The notes: a model not told the origin generated them from the letters alone. Numbered from the stretch's first letter, positions 53,895-62,997 are shown. The stretch: DNA of 64,000 nt from Pseudaminobacter soli (ex Li et al. 2025) (GCF_029892515.1 NZ_JARXVF010000006.1:62001-126000), one strand, 5' to 3'. Program-made: numbers and translations.

Positions 53895-55130
53895 ATGCGC
53901 TGGCGCTTTCTCCTCGTTATTGCCGGACTTGCCTGCGCGGCAGTGATGGTGCGTGCGGGCGCGGCCTTGTTCAGGCCAGACTGGTCCGCGGACGACCTAA
54001 AACACATCCAATCGCTGTCGCTTGCAAATTTACCGGCGCTGCGCCCGGATCCATCCAATCGTGTTTCGGATGATCCCGCAGCCGCGGCCTTTGGCAAAGC
54101 GCTGTTCTTCGATACGCGGCTCAGCGCAAATGGTGCCATCGCTTGCGCCTCGTGTCACAAGCCGGACCGGCAGTTCCAGGACGATCTGCCGGTTGGGCAC
54201 GGCATGGCAGATGGCACGCGGCGCACGATGCCGATCGCCGGAACAGCCTATTATCCATTCCTGTTCTGGGACGGGCGCAAGGACAGCCAGTGGTCGCAGG
54301 CGCTCGGGCCGCTCGAAAATCCGGTCGAGCATGGTGCCGACCGAACGATGGTCGTTCGGCTGATCGCCACTGCATACAAGGCGCAGTATGAAAGAATCTT
54401 TGGTCCCCTGCCGAACCTGGACGGTCTGCCAGAACATGCCATGCCAAGCGGTCCTGCCGAGTCCGTAGCGGCCTGGAACAATGTCACCCTGCAACAACAG
54501 CAAGGGCTCAATCTCGCCTATGCCAACATTGGCAAGGCGATCGCTGCCTTCGAGCGCACGATTGCACCGCAGCCGACACGTTTCGACGCTTATGCGGTCG
54601 CGTTGGCGACCGGCAAGCAGAAGCTGGCCAACGACCTTTTCAGCGAGAAGGAACGCGAGGGCCTAAAGCTGTTCATCGGGCAGGGCAACTGCGTCACCTG
54701 CCACAACGGCCCGTTGCTCACAGACAATGCTTTCCATAACGTTGGCCTGCCTGGCGGCGACGCCACCCTTGACAGCGGCCGAAGCACATCGGTTGCCGAA
54801 CTGCAGGCGGATCCGTTCAACTGCCTTGGCCCGTTCAGCGATGCCGAGCAATCAGCCTGCAAGGAGCTCAAGTTCATGGAGACGGCAAGCCCGGATCTGG
54901 TTGGCGCGTTCCGCTCACCTTCGCTGCGAGGAGCCGCGTTGCGGGCTCCGTTCACCCATGCCGGCCAGTTCGCAACACTCCATGATTTGCTGGCTCACTA
55001 TAACAAAGCACCAGCAGCTGAATTTGGGAGGAGCGAACTCAAACTGCTGGGGCTGTCGGATCAGGAGTTGGAGAACCTCGAGGCGTTTCTTCGGACCCTT
55101 AACCCGGAAACCGAAGAGAGCAAACTATGA
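53895..55130 (+). CDS. Di-haem cytochrome c peroxidase family protein
   Basis: A 411-residue periplasmic protein of the bacterial CCP/MauG family. A membrane anchor or signal (FLLVIAGLACAAVMVRAGAA) is followed by two haem sites: CASCH at residues 84-88 and CVTCH at 266-270. Other conserved pieces are GKALFFDTRLSANGAIAC, MPIAGTAYYPFLFWDGRKDS and HAGQFATLHDLLAHYN. It either reduces peroxide or modifies a partner protein. It starts 2 bp after the YtkA-like gene, implying coupling. Confidence 0.9.
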   Translation: MRWRFLLVIAGLACAAVMVRAGAALFRPDWSADDLKHIQSLSLANLPALRPDPSNRVSDDPAAAAFGKALFFDTRLSANGAIACASCHKPDRQFQDDLPVGHGMADGTRRTMPIAGTAYYPFLFWDGRKDSQWSQALGPLENPVEHGADRTMVVRLIATAYKAQYERIFGPLPNLDGLPEHAMPSGPAESVAAWNNVTLQQQQGLNLAYANIGKAIAAFERTIAPQPTRFDAYAVALATGKQKLANDLFSEKEREGLKLFIGQGNCVTCHNGPLLTDNAFHNVGLPGGDATLDSGRSTSVAELQADPFNCLGPFSDAEQSACKELKFMETASPDLVGAFRSPSLRGAALRAPFTHAGQFATLHDLLAHYNKAPAAEFGRSELKLLGLSDQELENLEAFLRTLNPETEESKL

Positions 55131-55236
55131 TCGAGGCAGCTGGGGCATGCCATTTACACACCTTTACATGGGCGCGATTGCCTGCCCCGGAGATTATGTC
55201 CTAACCAGCGACAAGGATTAGGAGATAATCAGCATC

Positions 55237-55920
55237 ATGCAAAAGTTCATTGTCGCCGCCGCACTTTTTGCCGCGAGCATCACAGGCGCCAAGGCTGCCG
55301 ACGTGGTCGTTCAGGAGCCGGTCGCCGCGTATGATTGGTCGGGTGTCTATGTTGGCGCCAACATTGGCTGGTCGCAATTGAAGAGCGATTGGCACGACAT
55401 CAATGACGATTGGGGTGGCGACACGTACAAGGCTGGCTCGGATGGTATCCTGTTGGGCGGCGTGCTGGGCTACAATGTCCAGCTGACCAACAACGTGGTT
55501 CTCGGCATCGAAGGCGACCTGGCCTACACCTCGACCAAGCGCAGCTTCGATGCTCCGGGTTATGGCAACGTCGAGCTCGTGAACAACATGGACGTATTCG
55601 GGACGTTGCGCGGGCGCGTAGGCTACGCAATGGACCGTTTCATGCCCTACCTGACGGGCGGCCTTGCGGTGGCGCACTTCAAGCACCAGTGGACCGAGGA
55701 CAACGATCCGACCGACAGCTGGCCGAATTTTGGTGGCACCAAGGCGGGCTGGGCTCTCGGTGGCGGCTTCGAATACGCGTTTGCCGACAACTGGACGGCC
55801 AAGGCGGAATATCTCCATGCCAATTTCGGCAACGTGACGTCGATGAACGAGGATGGCTTCCGGATGAAGGTTGACCGCTCGGTCAACACGGTCCGCTTCG
55901 GCATCAACTACAAGTTCTGA
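55237..55920 (+). CDS. Outer membrane beta-barrel protein, Omp25/Omp31-like
   Basis: A 227-residue porin-like protein. Sec signal KFIVAAALFAASITGAKAAD, then VAAYDWSGVYVGANIGW, GILLGGVLGYNVQLTNNVVL, GRVGYAMDRFMPYLTGGLAV and C-terminal TVRFGINYKF with the terminal Phe needed for BAM insertion. The pattern is that of rhizobial/Brucella Omp25/Omp31 proteins. A ribosome site (TTAGGAGAT) precedes the ATG. It follows the peroxidase gene after a 106-bp gap. Confidence 0.92.
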   Translation: MQKFIVAAALFAASITGAKAADVVVQEPVAAYDWSGVYVGANIGWSQLKSDWHDINDDWGGDTYKAGSDGILLGGVLGYNVQLTNNVVLGIEGDLAYTSTKRSFDAPGYGNVELVNNMDVFGTLRGRVGYAMDRFMPYLTGGLAVAHFKHQWTEDNDPTDSWPNFGGTKAGWALGGGFEYAFADNWTAKAEYLHANFGNVTSMNEDGFRMKVDRSVNTVRFGINYKF

Positions 55921-55943
55921 TCTGCACTATGCAGTGACTTTTG

Positions 55944-55963
55944 GCCCCGGCGAAAGCCGGGGC
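55944..55963 (+). terminator. GAAA-tetraloop hairpin after the porin gene
   Basis: GCCCCGGC-GAAA-GCCGGGGC is a perfect 8-bp stem with a stable tetraloop, 23 bp after the porin stop. The tail is AT-rich (TTATACA) but not a T-run. It is a likely transcription end. Confidence 0.65.
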
Positions 55964-56152
55964 TTATACACTACGAGGCCGGGACATGATGATGTTCCGG
56001 CCTCAAGTGTTATGTGCAACACCGCGAATGACAGCGCGGAAAGCGGTTGATCCATATCGAGCCCTGAACTTCCGTTCTGATCATCATCCTCAACGCCAGA
56101 ACGCGCGATCACAACGCGACGGCGCTTGACCACTAACACCGTTGCTTTTCTG

Positions 56153-57361
56153 TCAGGCAATCAGGCCTGCTAAGCGTCTTGCCGAACCAAGAGCGAGCGT
56201 CCATCCGAGCATGCCGTGTCCTGCATTGATGTAGAGACCGCGCATTCTGCGGGAGGGAGCTATGATTGGTTGGGAGGATGGCGTCATGGGGCGTTCGCCA
56301 GACCAACGCACTCCTTCGGACGGGCGATCAAAGCAGGCGGGCAGCACGGCGCTGGCGGTTTCCTGCAGGACGCCGAAGCGACCCGCATCGAATCCCGCAC
56401 CGGGCTGCTCGATGTCGGCAAGCCCGGCAACGCGCAACCGTTCGCCGATCGTTGCAAAGGCGATCTTGCGCTTCACATCCGTCAGGCTGACGCGCGGCGC
56501 TCCTTCTTTCCAAGGCACGGTCAGGGAGTAGTCGCGCACGGGTTGGATTTTACCTGCTTCAGGCAGATCAGCGACCAGGGTGTGGGTCAGCGATCCCGCT
56601 GTGACGACTGCGGCATCGACAACGAGCGGATCGCAGTCGGCGAACCGCACCGCCGAAAGCCGGCCTTCCCGCTGATCGAAACCGGCCACCTTCCGCCCAA
56701 AGCATGTCGAGACCGGGAACGTGGCCACCATGAACTCTGTCAGATGACGGCAAAAGGCGGCGGCGTCGCCTAGCGCATCGCCGGGTGTGTAAACGGCGCC
56801 CGCGATTTCTCCCTGATAGCTCTTCAGGGCCGGCTCAACTTCTTCGGCTTCCCGACGCGACAGGAGACGTTGATCGAAGCCAAGCTGCCGCTTGCGCGCA
56901 ACGGTCGGCCGGGCTGCGGCAAGGCTTTTGGTATCAGGATAAAGATGCAGCTTGCCGGCGACACGATAGTCGAAGGCTATTTGCGTCTCTGACAGCAGCT
57001 TCACCATCTCATGGCGTGATTCATCGGCCAGTCGCAGAATCTCGCGTGTATTGTTCCACCAGCGCCGGGCGGGCGTGTTCGCCATGAAGCGCAATCCCCA
57101 GATCAGGAAATCGGGATCGAGCCTCCAACGGACCCGGAAAGCCGGATCGCGACCGGCCATGATGGCGGGCAGATGCCTGAAAAGAGCCGGCGAGGCCATT
57201 GCGTCGCCATAGGCCCAGGAGAGCTGGGCTGCATTGCCGGCGCTTGCTCCGCAACCCGGCTGAGGGGCCGCGTCGATCAGGACCACCTGATGATTGGCGC
57301 GAGCCAGCAGATATGCCGATGCGACCCCAACAACACCTGCTCCGATGACCGCAATCCGCAT
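56153..57361 (-). CDS. dadA: D-amino acid dehydrogenase
   Basis: A 402-residue DAO-family flavoenzyme that deaminates D-amino acids to 2-oxo acids via imines, feeding electrons to the respiratory chain. The FAD motif is AVIGAGVVGVASAYLLARANHQVVLID at the very N-terminus; QLSWAYGDAMASP and GLYINAGHGMLGWTLALGSAR complete the DadA pattern. It is the last gene of a leftward six-gene operon, four bases behind the C26-RidA fusion gene. The length is a little short of E. coli DadA (432). Confidence 0.87.
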   Translation of the reverse strand: MRIAVIGAGVVGVASAYLLARANHQVVLIDAAPQPGCGASAGNAAQLSWAYGDAMASPALFRHLPAIMAGRDPAFRVRWRLDPDFLIWGLRFMANTPARRWWNNTREILRLADESRHEMVKLLSETQIAFDYRVAGKLHLYPDTKSLAAARPTVARKRQLGFDQRLLSRREAEEVEPALKSYQGEIAGAVYTPGDALGDAAAFCRHLTEFMVATFPVSTCFGRKVAGFDQREGRLSAVRFADCDPLVVDAAVVTAGSLTHTLVADLPEAGKIQPVRDYSLTVPWKEGAPRVSLTDVKRKIAFATIGERLRVAGLADIEQPGAGFDAGRFGVLQETASAVLPACFDRPSEGVRWSGERPMTPSSQPIIAPSRRMRGLYINAGHGMLGWTLALGSARRLAGLIA

Positions 57362-57365
57362 GGCC

Positions 57366-58580
57366 CTAGTCCCTTGCGCCGCAGAGAACGGCGGTCAGTT
57401 CGATTTCCACGGGTACGCCCCTTGGTAATGACGCCACTCCGATGGCGACCCGAGCATGCGACCAGGTCTCGGGAAATATCTCGCGCAGAAGCTCGGACGC
57501 ACCATCCACCACCGACCCATGCTGCGTGAAGCCCGGGATGGCCGCGACATATCCCGCGAGCCGTACGAACCCTTGCACCTGGTCGAGCCGGCCCGCGATG
57601 CGTTCCAATTGCGCCAGCGCATTGAGAAGCGCCCAGCGTGCACACTCGCGCCCTGCCTCCAGGGAAACGTCCGCACCCAGATGGCCTGTTCTCAGGACAG
57701 CCTTGTTCTTGATCGGCACCTGCCCGGACACGGTTACGATATCGCCGCTTCGGATCGCGCCGACGAATGCGCCGGGAGGGACGGCAGCTTCCGGCAAGGC
57801 AAGGCCAAGGGCAGCAATGCGCTCCCGCACAATGCAGGGCCCCCTTGGCGCGGTCATCTCGCGAGCAGTCCTTGCACAGCGTTCCACGAAGTCGCGCAGG
57901 ATTGCCTTGTCGAATTCGGTCAGGCGATACTCGGGATGCCATTGCACTCCCAGGCAGAAGCAGCTCGTGTCGCCTTCAAAGGCCTCGATGACACCATCCC
58001 GCGCCCGAGCCGCGACACGAAATCGTCCGCTCCCGGTGAGCGCATGCCGATGCAGACTGTTCACCTCGATCTCGCTCCCGCCAAGAACACGGGCAAGACC
58101 GCTGGAGGCCTCGACAGTAATGGTGTGGGCCAGGCGGCTGGGAACGGCACCTGGCATGTGTTCAACCGGCTCCCCGACAGGCTTTGGCAGGCTGGTGACG
58201 AACGTTCCCCCCAGCCATTCGCCGATCAGCTGCATTCCATGGCAAATGCCGAGCAGTGGCTTTCCCGATTCCAGCGTCTGCCGGACAAGCGCGAGTTCGA
58301 ATTCGCGCCGTTCCGGCGTGGCTTCCAACCCAGGTGTGGTGCCCGTGATCATGACGCCGTCAGCAAGTTCAAGCGCGGTGGCAATTTCAAGCTTTTCATA
58401 CGGCAGTATCAGTGCAGTGCCACCGGCCTCGCTTATGGCTTCGGCGTAATTCGCCCGGACGACATATTCCCGTTCCGTCCAGCCGTCGGCGGATCGTCTG
58501 AAGTCAGGCGTCATCAAGATGACGGGTCGGCGGCCCTGCTGCCGACACGCCGCACGGCGGTCATGCGTTGAAGTCGTCAT
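57366..58580 (-). CDS. Peptidase C26 glutamine amidotransferase fused to RidA
   Basis: A 404-residue fusion. Residues ~18-240 are a PuuD-like peptidase C26 domain with nucleophile GICHGMQ (Cys 113) and the His-Glu pair in VQWHPEYR (215, 217); this family hydrolyses gamma-glutamyl amides. Residues ~245-400 are a RidA/YjgF domain (SGDIVTVSGQVPIKNKA, LAGYVAAIPGFTQHGSVVDG, SHARVAIGVASLPRGVPVEI) with the catalytic Arg at about 377. RidA hydrolyses reactive imines. ATG 58580 is preferred over TTG 58610, which overlaps the permease gene. Both domains look intact. Confidence 0.87.
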   Translation of the reverse strand: MTTSTHDRRAACRQQGRRPVILMTPDFRRSADGWTEREYVVRANYAEAISEAGGTALILPYEKLEIATALELADGVMITGTTPGLEATPERREFELALVRQTLESGKPLLGICHGMQLIGEWLGGTFVTSLPKPVGEPVEHMPGAVPSRLAHTITVEASSGLARVLGGSEIEVNSLHRHALTGSGRFRVAARARDGVIEAFEGDTSCFCLGVQWHPEYRLTEFDKAILRDFVERCARTAREMTAPRGPCIVRERIAALGLALPEAAVPPGAFVGAIRSGDIVTVSGQVPIKNKAVLRTGHLGADVSLEAGRECARWALLNALAQLERIAGRLDQVQGFVRLAGYVAAIPGFTQHGSVVDGASELLREIFPETWSHARVAIGVASLPRGVPVEIELTAVLCGARD

Positions 58581-58602
58581 TGTCTTGTCTCGTGATTGGG
58601 AA

Positions 58603-59262
58603 TTAGCCAACAGCAGGAGCGAGCCGCCGGGAGAGAAGCGAGAACGGCCAAGCGATGAAAAAGTAGCAAAGCCCCACCGCTAGATAGATCTGGAGCGGCA
58701 GGAAATACTCCGTCGCCATGGCTCGGCCGGTCAGCACCAGTTCATTCACCGTGATGAGCGAGGCGAGCGAAGAATCCTTGAGCAGCGAGACGAAGGTGAC
58801 GATGAGCGGGGCGATGATGATGCGCACAACTTGCGGCAACACGATCAGAGTAAAACTCTGAAAGGGCGTGAAGCCGACCGCGAGTGCTGCCTCGCGCTGT
58901 CCCTTCGGGATCGCCATCAGGCCTGCGCGAAACAGTTCCGCGACCTGCGCTGCAAAGGCAAATGCGAGCCCCAGAACCGCCCCGGTAAAGGCATCGAAGG
59001 TTATGCCGATACCCGGCAGGCCGAAATAGAGCAGGAACAAGATGGCCAGGAGCGGTACGCCGCGAACCACCGAGACATAAACCGTTACGAAATGGCTTAG
59101 CGCTCGCGACGGCGCATTTCTGCAAAGTGCCAGTAAAAGCCCGAACACGAGCGAGAGGGCAAAGGCACTGACCGAAAGAAGGGCAGTCGTTCCCATGGCT
59201 TTGACGAGAAGCGGAAGCCATTCCTTGCCGTACTCGAAATAGGGCTCGATGAAATCGCTCAT
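58603..59262 (-). CDS. Amino acid ABC transporter permease 2 (DadA operon)
   Basis: A 219-residue HisQM-type permease with VYVSVVRGVPLLAILFLLYFG near residue 65 and EAA-type loop REAALAVGFTPFQSFTLIVLPQ. Its start overlaps the stop of the previous permease gene (ATGA). The longer frame to 59745 is an artefact reading through the other gene. It precedes the C26-RidA gene by 22 bp. Confidence 0.9.
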   Translation of the reverse strand: MSDFIEPYFEYGKEWLPLLVKAMGTTALLSVSAFALSLVFGLLLALCRNAPSRALSHFVTVYVSVVRGVPLLAILFLLYFGLPGIGITFDAFTGAVLGLAFAFAAQVAELFRAGLMAIPKGQREAALAVGFTPFQSFTLIVLPQVVRIIIAPLIVTFVSLLKDSSLASLITVNELVLTGRAMATEYFLPLQIYLAVGLCYFFIAWPFSLLSRRLAPAVG

Positions 59263-59918
59263 GCCTTCAGCCTCCCGTAGCGGCTTTCGAGGAAGCGGAT
59301 CGCCTGCATCAACGGCAGGCCGAGGAGAAGATAGAGGCCTGCGACCGTCACATAGATCAGCGTGGTCTGGAACGAGGACGTCACCATGGATCGTGCGTAG
59401 AACATGATTTCCGGCGCCGCGATGGCGGAGACGATGGACGTGTCCTTGAGCAGCTGGACCGCATAATTGCCGAGCGATGGAAGCGCGATGCGCAGTGCCT
59501 GCGGTGTCAGGATCTCGAAAATGGTCTGGAAAGGAGTGAAGCCAACCGCCAGCGCCGCTTCGCGCTGGCCGTTCGGTAGTGCCGCGAAGCCTGACCGGAA
59601 CAGGTCGCAGGTGACCGCGCCACCGATCAGCCCGAGACCGAGGATCGCTGCGGCGATTGCCGACAGCCTGAAGCCGATGCTCGCAAGCCCGAAATAGAGG
59701 ATGAAGAGGTGGGTGAGTGCGGGAATGTTGCGCATGATCTCGCAATAGGCGTCGATCAGGAAATGGATCGCGCGCAGCCTGCCGAACTGGCGCAGAAGCG
59801 CGAGGCCGAAGCCGAGAGCGACACCGAGCACAAGCGATGCCAGCGTGACCAGAACGGTGACGCCCACCCCGCCGAGAAACCCTTCCAGCACCATGATGAA
59901 AGTCGATAATCCGGACAT
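59259..59918 (-). CDS. Amino acid ABC transporter permease 1 (DadA operon)
   Basis: A 219-residue HisQM-type permease (YCEIMRNIPALTHLFILYFG; loop REAALAVGFTPFQTIFEILTPQ). The EAA loop is nearly identical to that of its partner, suggesting an origin by gene duplication. It follows the ATPase gene with 11 bp between them. The membrane order is the usual five-helix set. Confidence 0.9.
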   Translation of the reverse strand: MSGLSTFIMVLEGFLGGVGVTVLVTLASLVLGVALGFGLALLRQFGRLRAIHFLIDAYCEIMRNIPALTHLFILYFGLASIGFRLSAIAAAILGLGLIGGAVTCDLFRSGFAALPNGQREAALAVGFTPFQTIFEILTPQALRIALPSLGNYAVQLLKDTSIVSAIAAPEIMFYARSMVTSSFQTTLIYVTVAGLYLLLGLPLMQAIRFLESRYGRLKA

Positions 59919-59929
59919 GGTGCGGGTCC

Positions 59930-60682
59930 TCAGTGCCGGATCTGTTTCAGGAAAGCCTGAGTTCTCGCCTCACGAGGGGAGAGTATCAAGTCCCGTGCCG
60001 GCCCCTGCTCGACGATGGTTCCTCCGTCGAGGAACATCACCCGGTCGGCGATGTCGCGGGCAAAGGCGATCTCGTGGGTGACGATCAGCATGGTGCGCCC
60101 TTCGGCAGCCAGCTCCTCCATCACCTTCAGCACTTCATGCACCAGTTCCGGATCGAGCGCTGAGGTGGGCTCATCGAACAGCATCAGTTTCGGTTTTTGC
60201 GCCAAAGCTCGGGCAATCGCCACGCGCTGCTGCTGACCGCCGGAAAGCTCCAGCGGCGAAGCATCGGCGCGGTGGGTCATGTGGACCTTGGCCAGCATTT
60301 CCAGTGCCAGTTCCTGTGCTTCCCTTGCCGAAAGCCCGCGCACCTTACGGGCGGCGATCGCGACATTCTCCGTCACCGAAAGATGGGGCCAAAGATTGAA
60401 CAGCTGGAACACCATGCCCATTTCGGCGCGCTGCGGCGCGAGTTGGCGGTCGCTCATCTGTCGTCCGAGGCTAACGCCGATCCGTTCGCCATCGAGATGA
60501 ATTTCGCCCGCGCTCGGCTTTTCGAGGAAGTTCAGGCAGCGCAGACAAGTGGATTTTCCCGAACCCGAGGGACCGATCAGCGCGATTTTCTCGCCTGCGG
60601 CCACCTCGAAATCGATCCCTTTCAAAACCTCCACCAGCCCATAACTCTTGCGCAGGCCCGTCACGCTCAGGAGCGGGTTCAT
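59930..60682 (-). CDS. Amino acid ABC transporter ATPase (DadA operon)
   Basis: A 250-residue GlnQ-type ATPase: Walker [25 protein letters not shown], signature [15 protein letters not shown], Walker [20 protein letters not shown] and VTHEIAFA. ATG 60682 has GGGGAA upstream; the ATG at 60694 has no ribosome site. It stands behind the binding-protein gene after a hairpin. Confidence 0.92.
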   Translation of the reverse strand: MNPLLSVTGLRKSYGLVEVLKGIDFEVAAGEKIALIGPSGSGKSTCLRCLNFLEKPSAGEIHLDGERIGVSLGRQMSDRQLAPQRAEMGMVFQLFNLWPHLSVTENVAIAARKVRGLSAREAQELALEMLAKVHMTHRADASPLELSGGQQQRVAIARALAQKPKLMLFDEPTSALDPELVHEVLKVMEELAAEGRTMLIVTHEIAFARDIADRVMFLDGGTIVEQGPARDLILSPREARTQAFLKQIRH

Positions 60683-60716
60683 TGCATTCCCCATTTTGTT
60701 TTTGATTAAGGTGACA

Positions 60717-60747
60717 CGGGGCAGAGACCGTGGCGGCTTCTGCCCCG
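60717..60747 (-). promoter_or_regulatory. Intercistronic hairpin after the binding-protein gene
   Basis: CGGGGCAGA (60717-60725) pairs with TCTGCCCCG (60739-60747), just behind the binding-protein stop and ahead of the ATPase gene. There is no U-run on the transcript. Its position matches the hairpin of the other amino acid operon, consistent with differential expression. Confidence 0.5.
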
Positions 60748-60757
60748 GATCGAACCA

Positions 60758-61639
60758 TCAGCCGCCGGTCTTGCAGGACGGCAATTTGTAGTCGGCCGGG
60801 CGATCGACGCCGGCGCGGAAGTTCTCGCCAGCGGGCGTGTACCAGACATCGGCGGACAGGCCGTAGCGCCCGCCGATCTCCTTCATCTCACAGCCCTTCC
60901 ACATCTCGCCGATTATGGCGTCCACCTTCTGGCGCAGATCGTCGTTCTTCTTGTTGAAGCCATAGACGACCTGGCCGAGACCGGTGAGCAGGGGGAAATC
61001 CGAATTGTTGTCGGTGAAGGCGAGGAAATGCATGTCCCACTGCGGGTTTTGCTTGATCGCGTAGGACACGACCGGAGGATCACCGATCACGGCGTCGATG
61101 CGACCTGCTATCAGGTCGCGCACGGCGGCATCGGAGGTGTCATAGAGAGAAAGCTCCAACCCTTTGATCTTCTTGAGCTCCGGCACGAAGGAGAAGCCGG
61201 TGATGGTTCCGACCTTCTTGCCCTCGAGATCGGAGAGCTTGTCCCAATTCGTCTTCGACGACTGCATGATGCCGTTCTTGAAGTAATGGATCGGCTCGGA
61301 AAGCGTCATGATCTTGGTGCGCTTTTCAGTCCAGCCCATGGTGCCGAGCATAACGTCGACGCGGCCCGATTCCACGGAAGCGATGGTGCCCGACCATTCC
61401 ATCAACGCCGGCTGGATCTTGAGCCCAAGTCTGTCGGCGATCTTCTGCATGATCTCGCCGTCGTAGCCGATCATCTTGCCGTCCTGCCAGCCGGATCCGG
61501 GCATATCGCCGGTGAATGCGACGGTCAGCTTACCCTGCTCGACCAGTTCGAAAGCCCTCGCAGAGGGCGAAAATAACGAAAAGCTCCCACTTGCCAGTAG
61601 CGCGCACACCACCAGCCTTCTCGAAAGAGAAAGTGCCAT
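60758..61639 (-). CDS. Amino acid ABC substrate-binding protein (DadA operon)
   Basis: A 293-residue family-3 periplasmic binding protein with signal LVVCALLASGSFSLFSPSARA. The mature part reads KLTVAFTGDMPGSGWQDGKMIGYDGEI, ESGRVDVMLGTMGWTEKRTK, GKKVGTITGFSF and DLIAGRIDAVIGDPPVVSYA. The ligand is not evident; the C-terminal ...DYKLPSCKTGG is unusual. It is the first gene of the operon that ends with dadA. Confidence 0.9.
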   Translation of the reverse strand: MALSLSRRLVVCALLASGSFSLFSPSARAFELVEQGKLTVAFTGDMPGSGWQDGKMIGYDGEIMQKIADRLGLKIQPALMEWSGTIASVESGRVDVMLGTMGWTEKRTKIMTLSEPIHYFKNGIMQSSKTNWDKLSDLEGKKVGTITGFSFVPELKKIKGLELSLYDTSDAAVRDLIAGRIDAVIGDPPVVSYAIKQNPQWDMHFLAFTDNNSDFPLLTGLGQVVYGFNKKNDDLRQKVDAIIGEMWKGCEMKEIGGRYGLSADVWYTPAGENFRAGVDRPADYKLPSCKTGG

Positions 61640-61807
61640 TTGTTCGATCCTTGAAGTTATTGTTCCCCTATCCGGTGGCTTTTTGGTTCCGGATACTGTG
61701 TTTAACGGAGATCAGTCTGACATTGAGGAAGGGTGTTGAATTGTAAAAAACAGACTTTTTCTTTGAAAATTGACCCAACCATTCTATCGTGAATTGGGAG
61801 GGTCGCC

Positions 61808-62872
61808 ATGGTCACTGGTAGCGGTATATCGGGCGCGCAGGCCGATGCGGATTACGTTGGCTGGCTCGACAGCCTTTGGGCGGAAAGGTTGCTTTCAGCG
61901 CGCGACCACAAGCCGGATCTCTCCATCGGCATCCTCCTATGGCCGACCTTTCCGATGATGTCGCTGACGGGCGTGGTGGAACCTTTGCGCCATGCGGCCG
62001 ACTTCGCCGACAATTCTCGCCCGCTCCACTGCCGCTGGTCGATCATGGGCAAGCCCGGGTTTGCCGCGGTCGCAAGCTGCGGCATCCGCGTGCAGGCGGA
62101 CGCGCCCTACATCAACCCGACCGACTTCGACTATGTCGTCGCGATCGGCGGCCTCCTGCCACAGTTGCGAACCGCACCAGCCTCGCACCGTGACTATATC
62201 CGCGTCGCCGCCGCCGCGGGCGTCACCGTCATCGGTGTCTGCACTGGCGCCTTCGCTTTGGCGCAGGAAGGACTGCTCGCTGGTCGAAAGGCCGCGATCC
62301 ACCCTTTCCATGCGGAAGACTTTCGCATTGCCTTTCCCCGCCAGGCTTTGTCGGTCCGCGACGATTTCCTGATCGAGAATGGCAGGATCACCGTGCCGGG
62401 CGGCATTTCCATCCTGTCGCTGATGACCGAACTCATCCGCAATCATTGCGGACCGGATCGGGCGGCCAAGGCCGTTCATCAGCTTTCATTGACCGAACAG
62501 AAAGCCCTGAGCGTCTTCGATCACGAGCGCGCCCATTCGTACCGCCACGCCGTCGACACGCGCATCCAGCGCACCATTGTGCTGATCGAAAGCCGCAAAG
62601 GCCGCGATATGTCACCAGAACAGGCTGCCGCCACTGTCGGCCTCTCGCCACGCCAGTTCACACGCCTGTTCCAAAAACACGTTGGAATGACTCCCAAACG
62701 CTTCATTCTGGAAACTCGACTTCGCTACGCACTTTTTCTCGTGGAGAACAGCACCCTGCCCATCACCGCGATCGCGCTCGAAACCGGCTTCTCCGATTCA
62801 GCGCATTTGGCGACGGCATTCCGGCAGAAGTATCAAAGCTCGCCAAGCGAGTTCCGATACCGGTGCAGGTAG
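61808..62872 (+). CDS. GlxA-type AraC regulator
   Basis: A 354-residue regulator with a DJ-1/PfpI-like (GATase1_AraC) sensor domain (SIGILLWPTFPMMSLTGVVEPL, VIGVCTGAFALAQEGLLAGR) and a C-terminal AraC domain (GRDMSPEQAAATVGLSPRQF, TRLFQKHVGMTPKRFI, ITAIALETGFSDSAHLATAFR). GGGAGG precedes the ATG. Related regulators (GlxA, CdhR, ArgR type) activate amino acid or carnitine catabolism. It is divergent from the six-gene ABC/C26-RidA/dadA operon, its likely target. Confidence 0.92.
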   Translation: MVTGSGISGAQADADYVGWLDSLWAERLLSARDHKPDLSIGILLWPTFPMMSLTGVVEPLRHAADFADNSRPLHCRWSIMGKPGFAAVASCGIRVQADAPYINPTDFDYVVAIGGLLPQLRTAPASHRDYIRVAAAAGVTVIGVCTGAFALAQEGLLAGRKAAIHPFHAEDFRIAFPRQALSVRDDFLIENGRITVPGGISILSLMTELIRNHCGPDRAAKAVHQLSLTEQKALSVFDHERAHSYRHAVDTRIQRTIVLIESRKGRDMSPEQAAATVGLSPRQFTRLFQKHVGMTPKRFILETRLRYALFLVENSTLPITAIALETGFSDSAHLATAFRQKYQSSPSEFRYRCR

Positions 62873-62997
62873 GCACTCAATCAAATCAGTTTGACCTGAA
62901 GAGCACCGCCATAAGCCAACCGTGGCAGGTCTTTGTGTGGGGTATCGAGGTGTAGAGGGGAATGGGCCTCTAGCGTGCGTCTCCCCCCAAGGGGATC

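Noticed and set aside
57442-58571. Rightward ORFs of 335-371 codons over the C26-RidA gene
   Set aside because: Antisense to both conserved domains; no motif.
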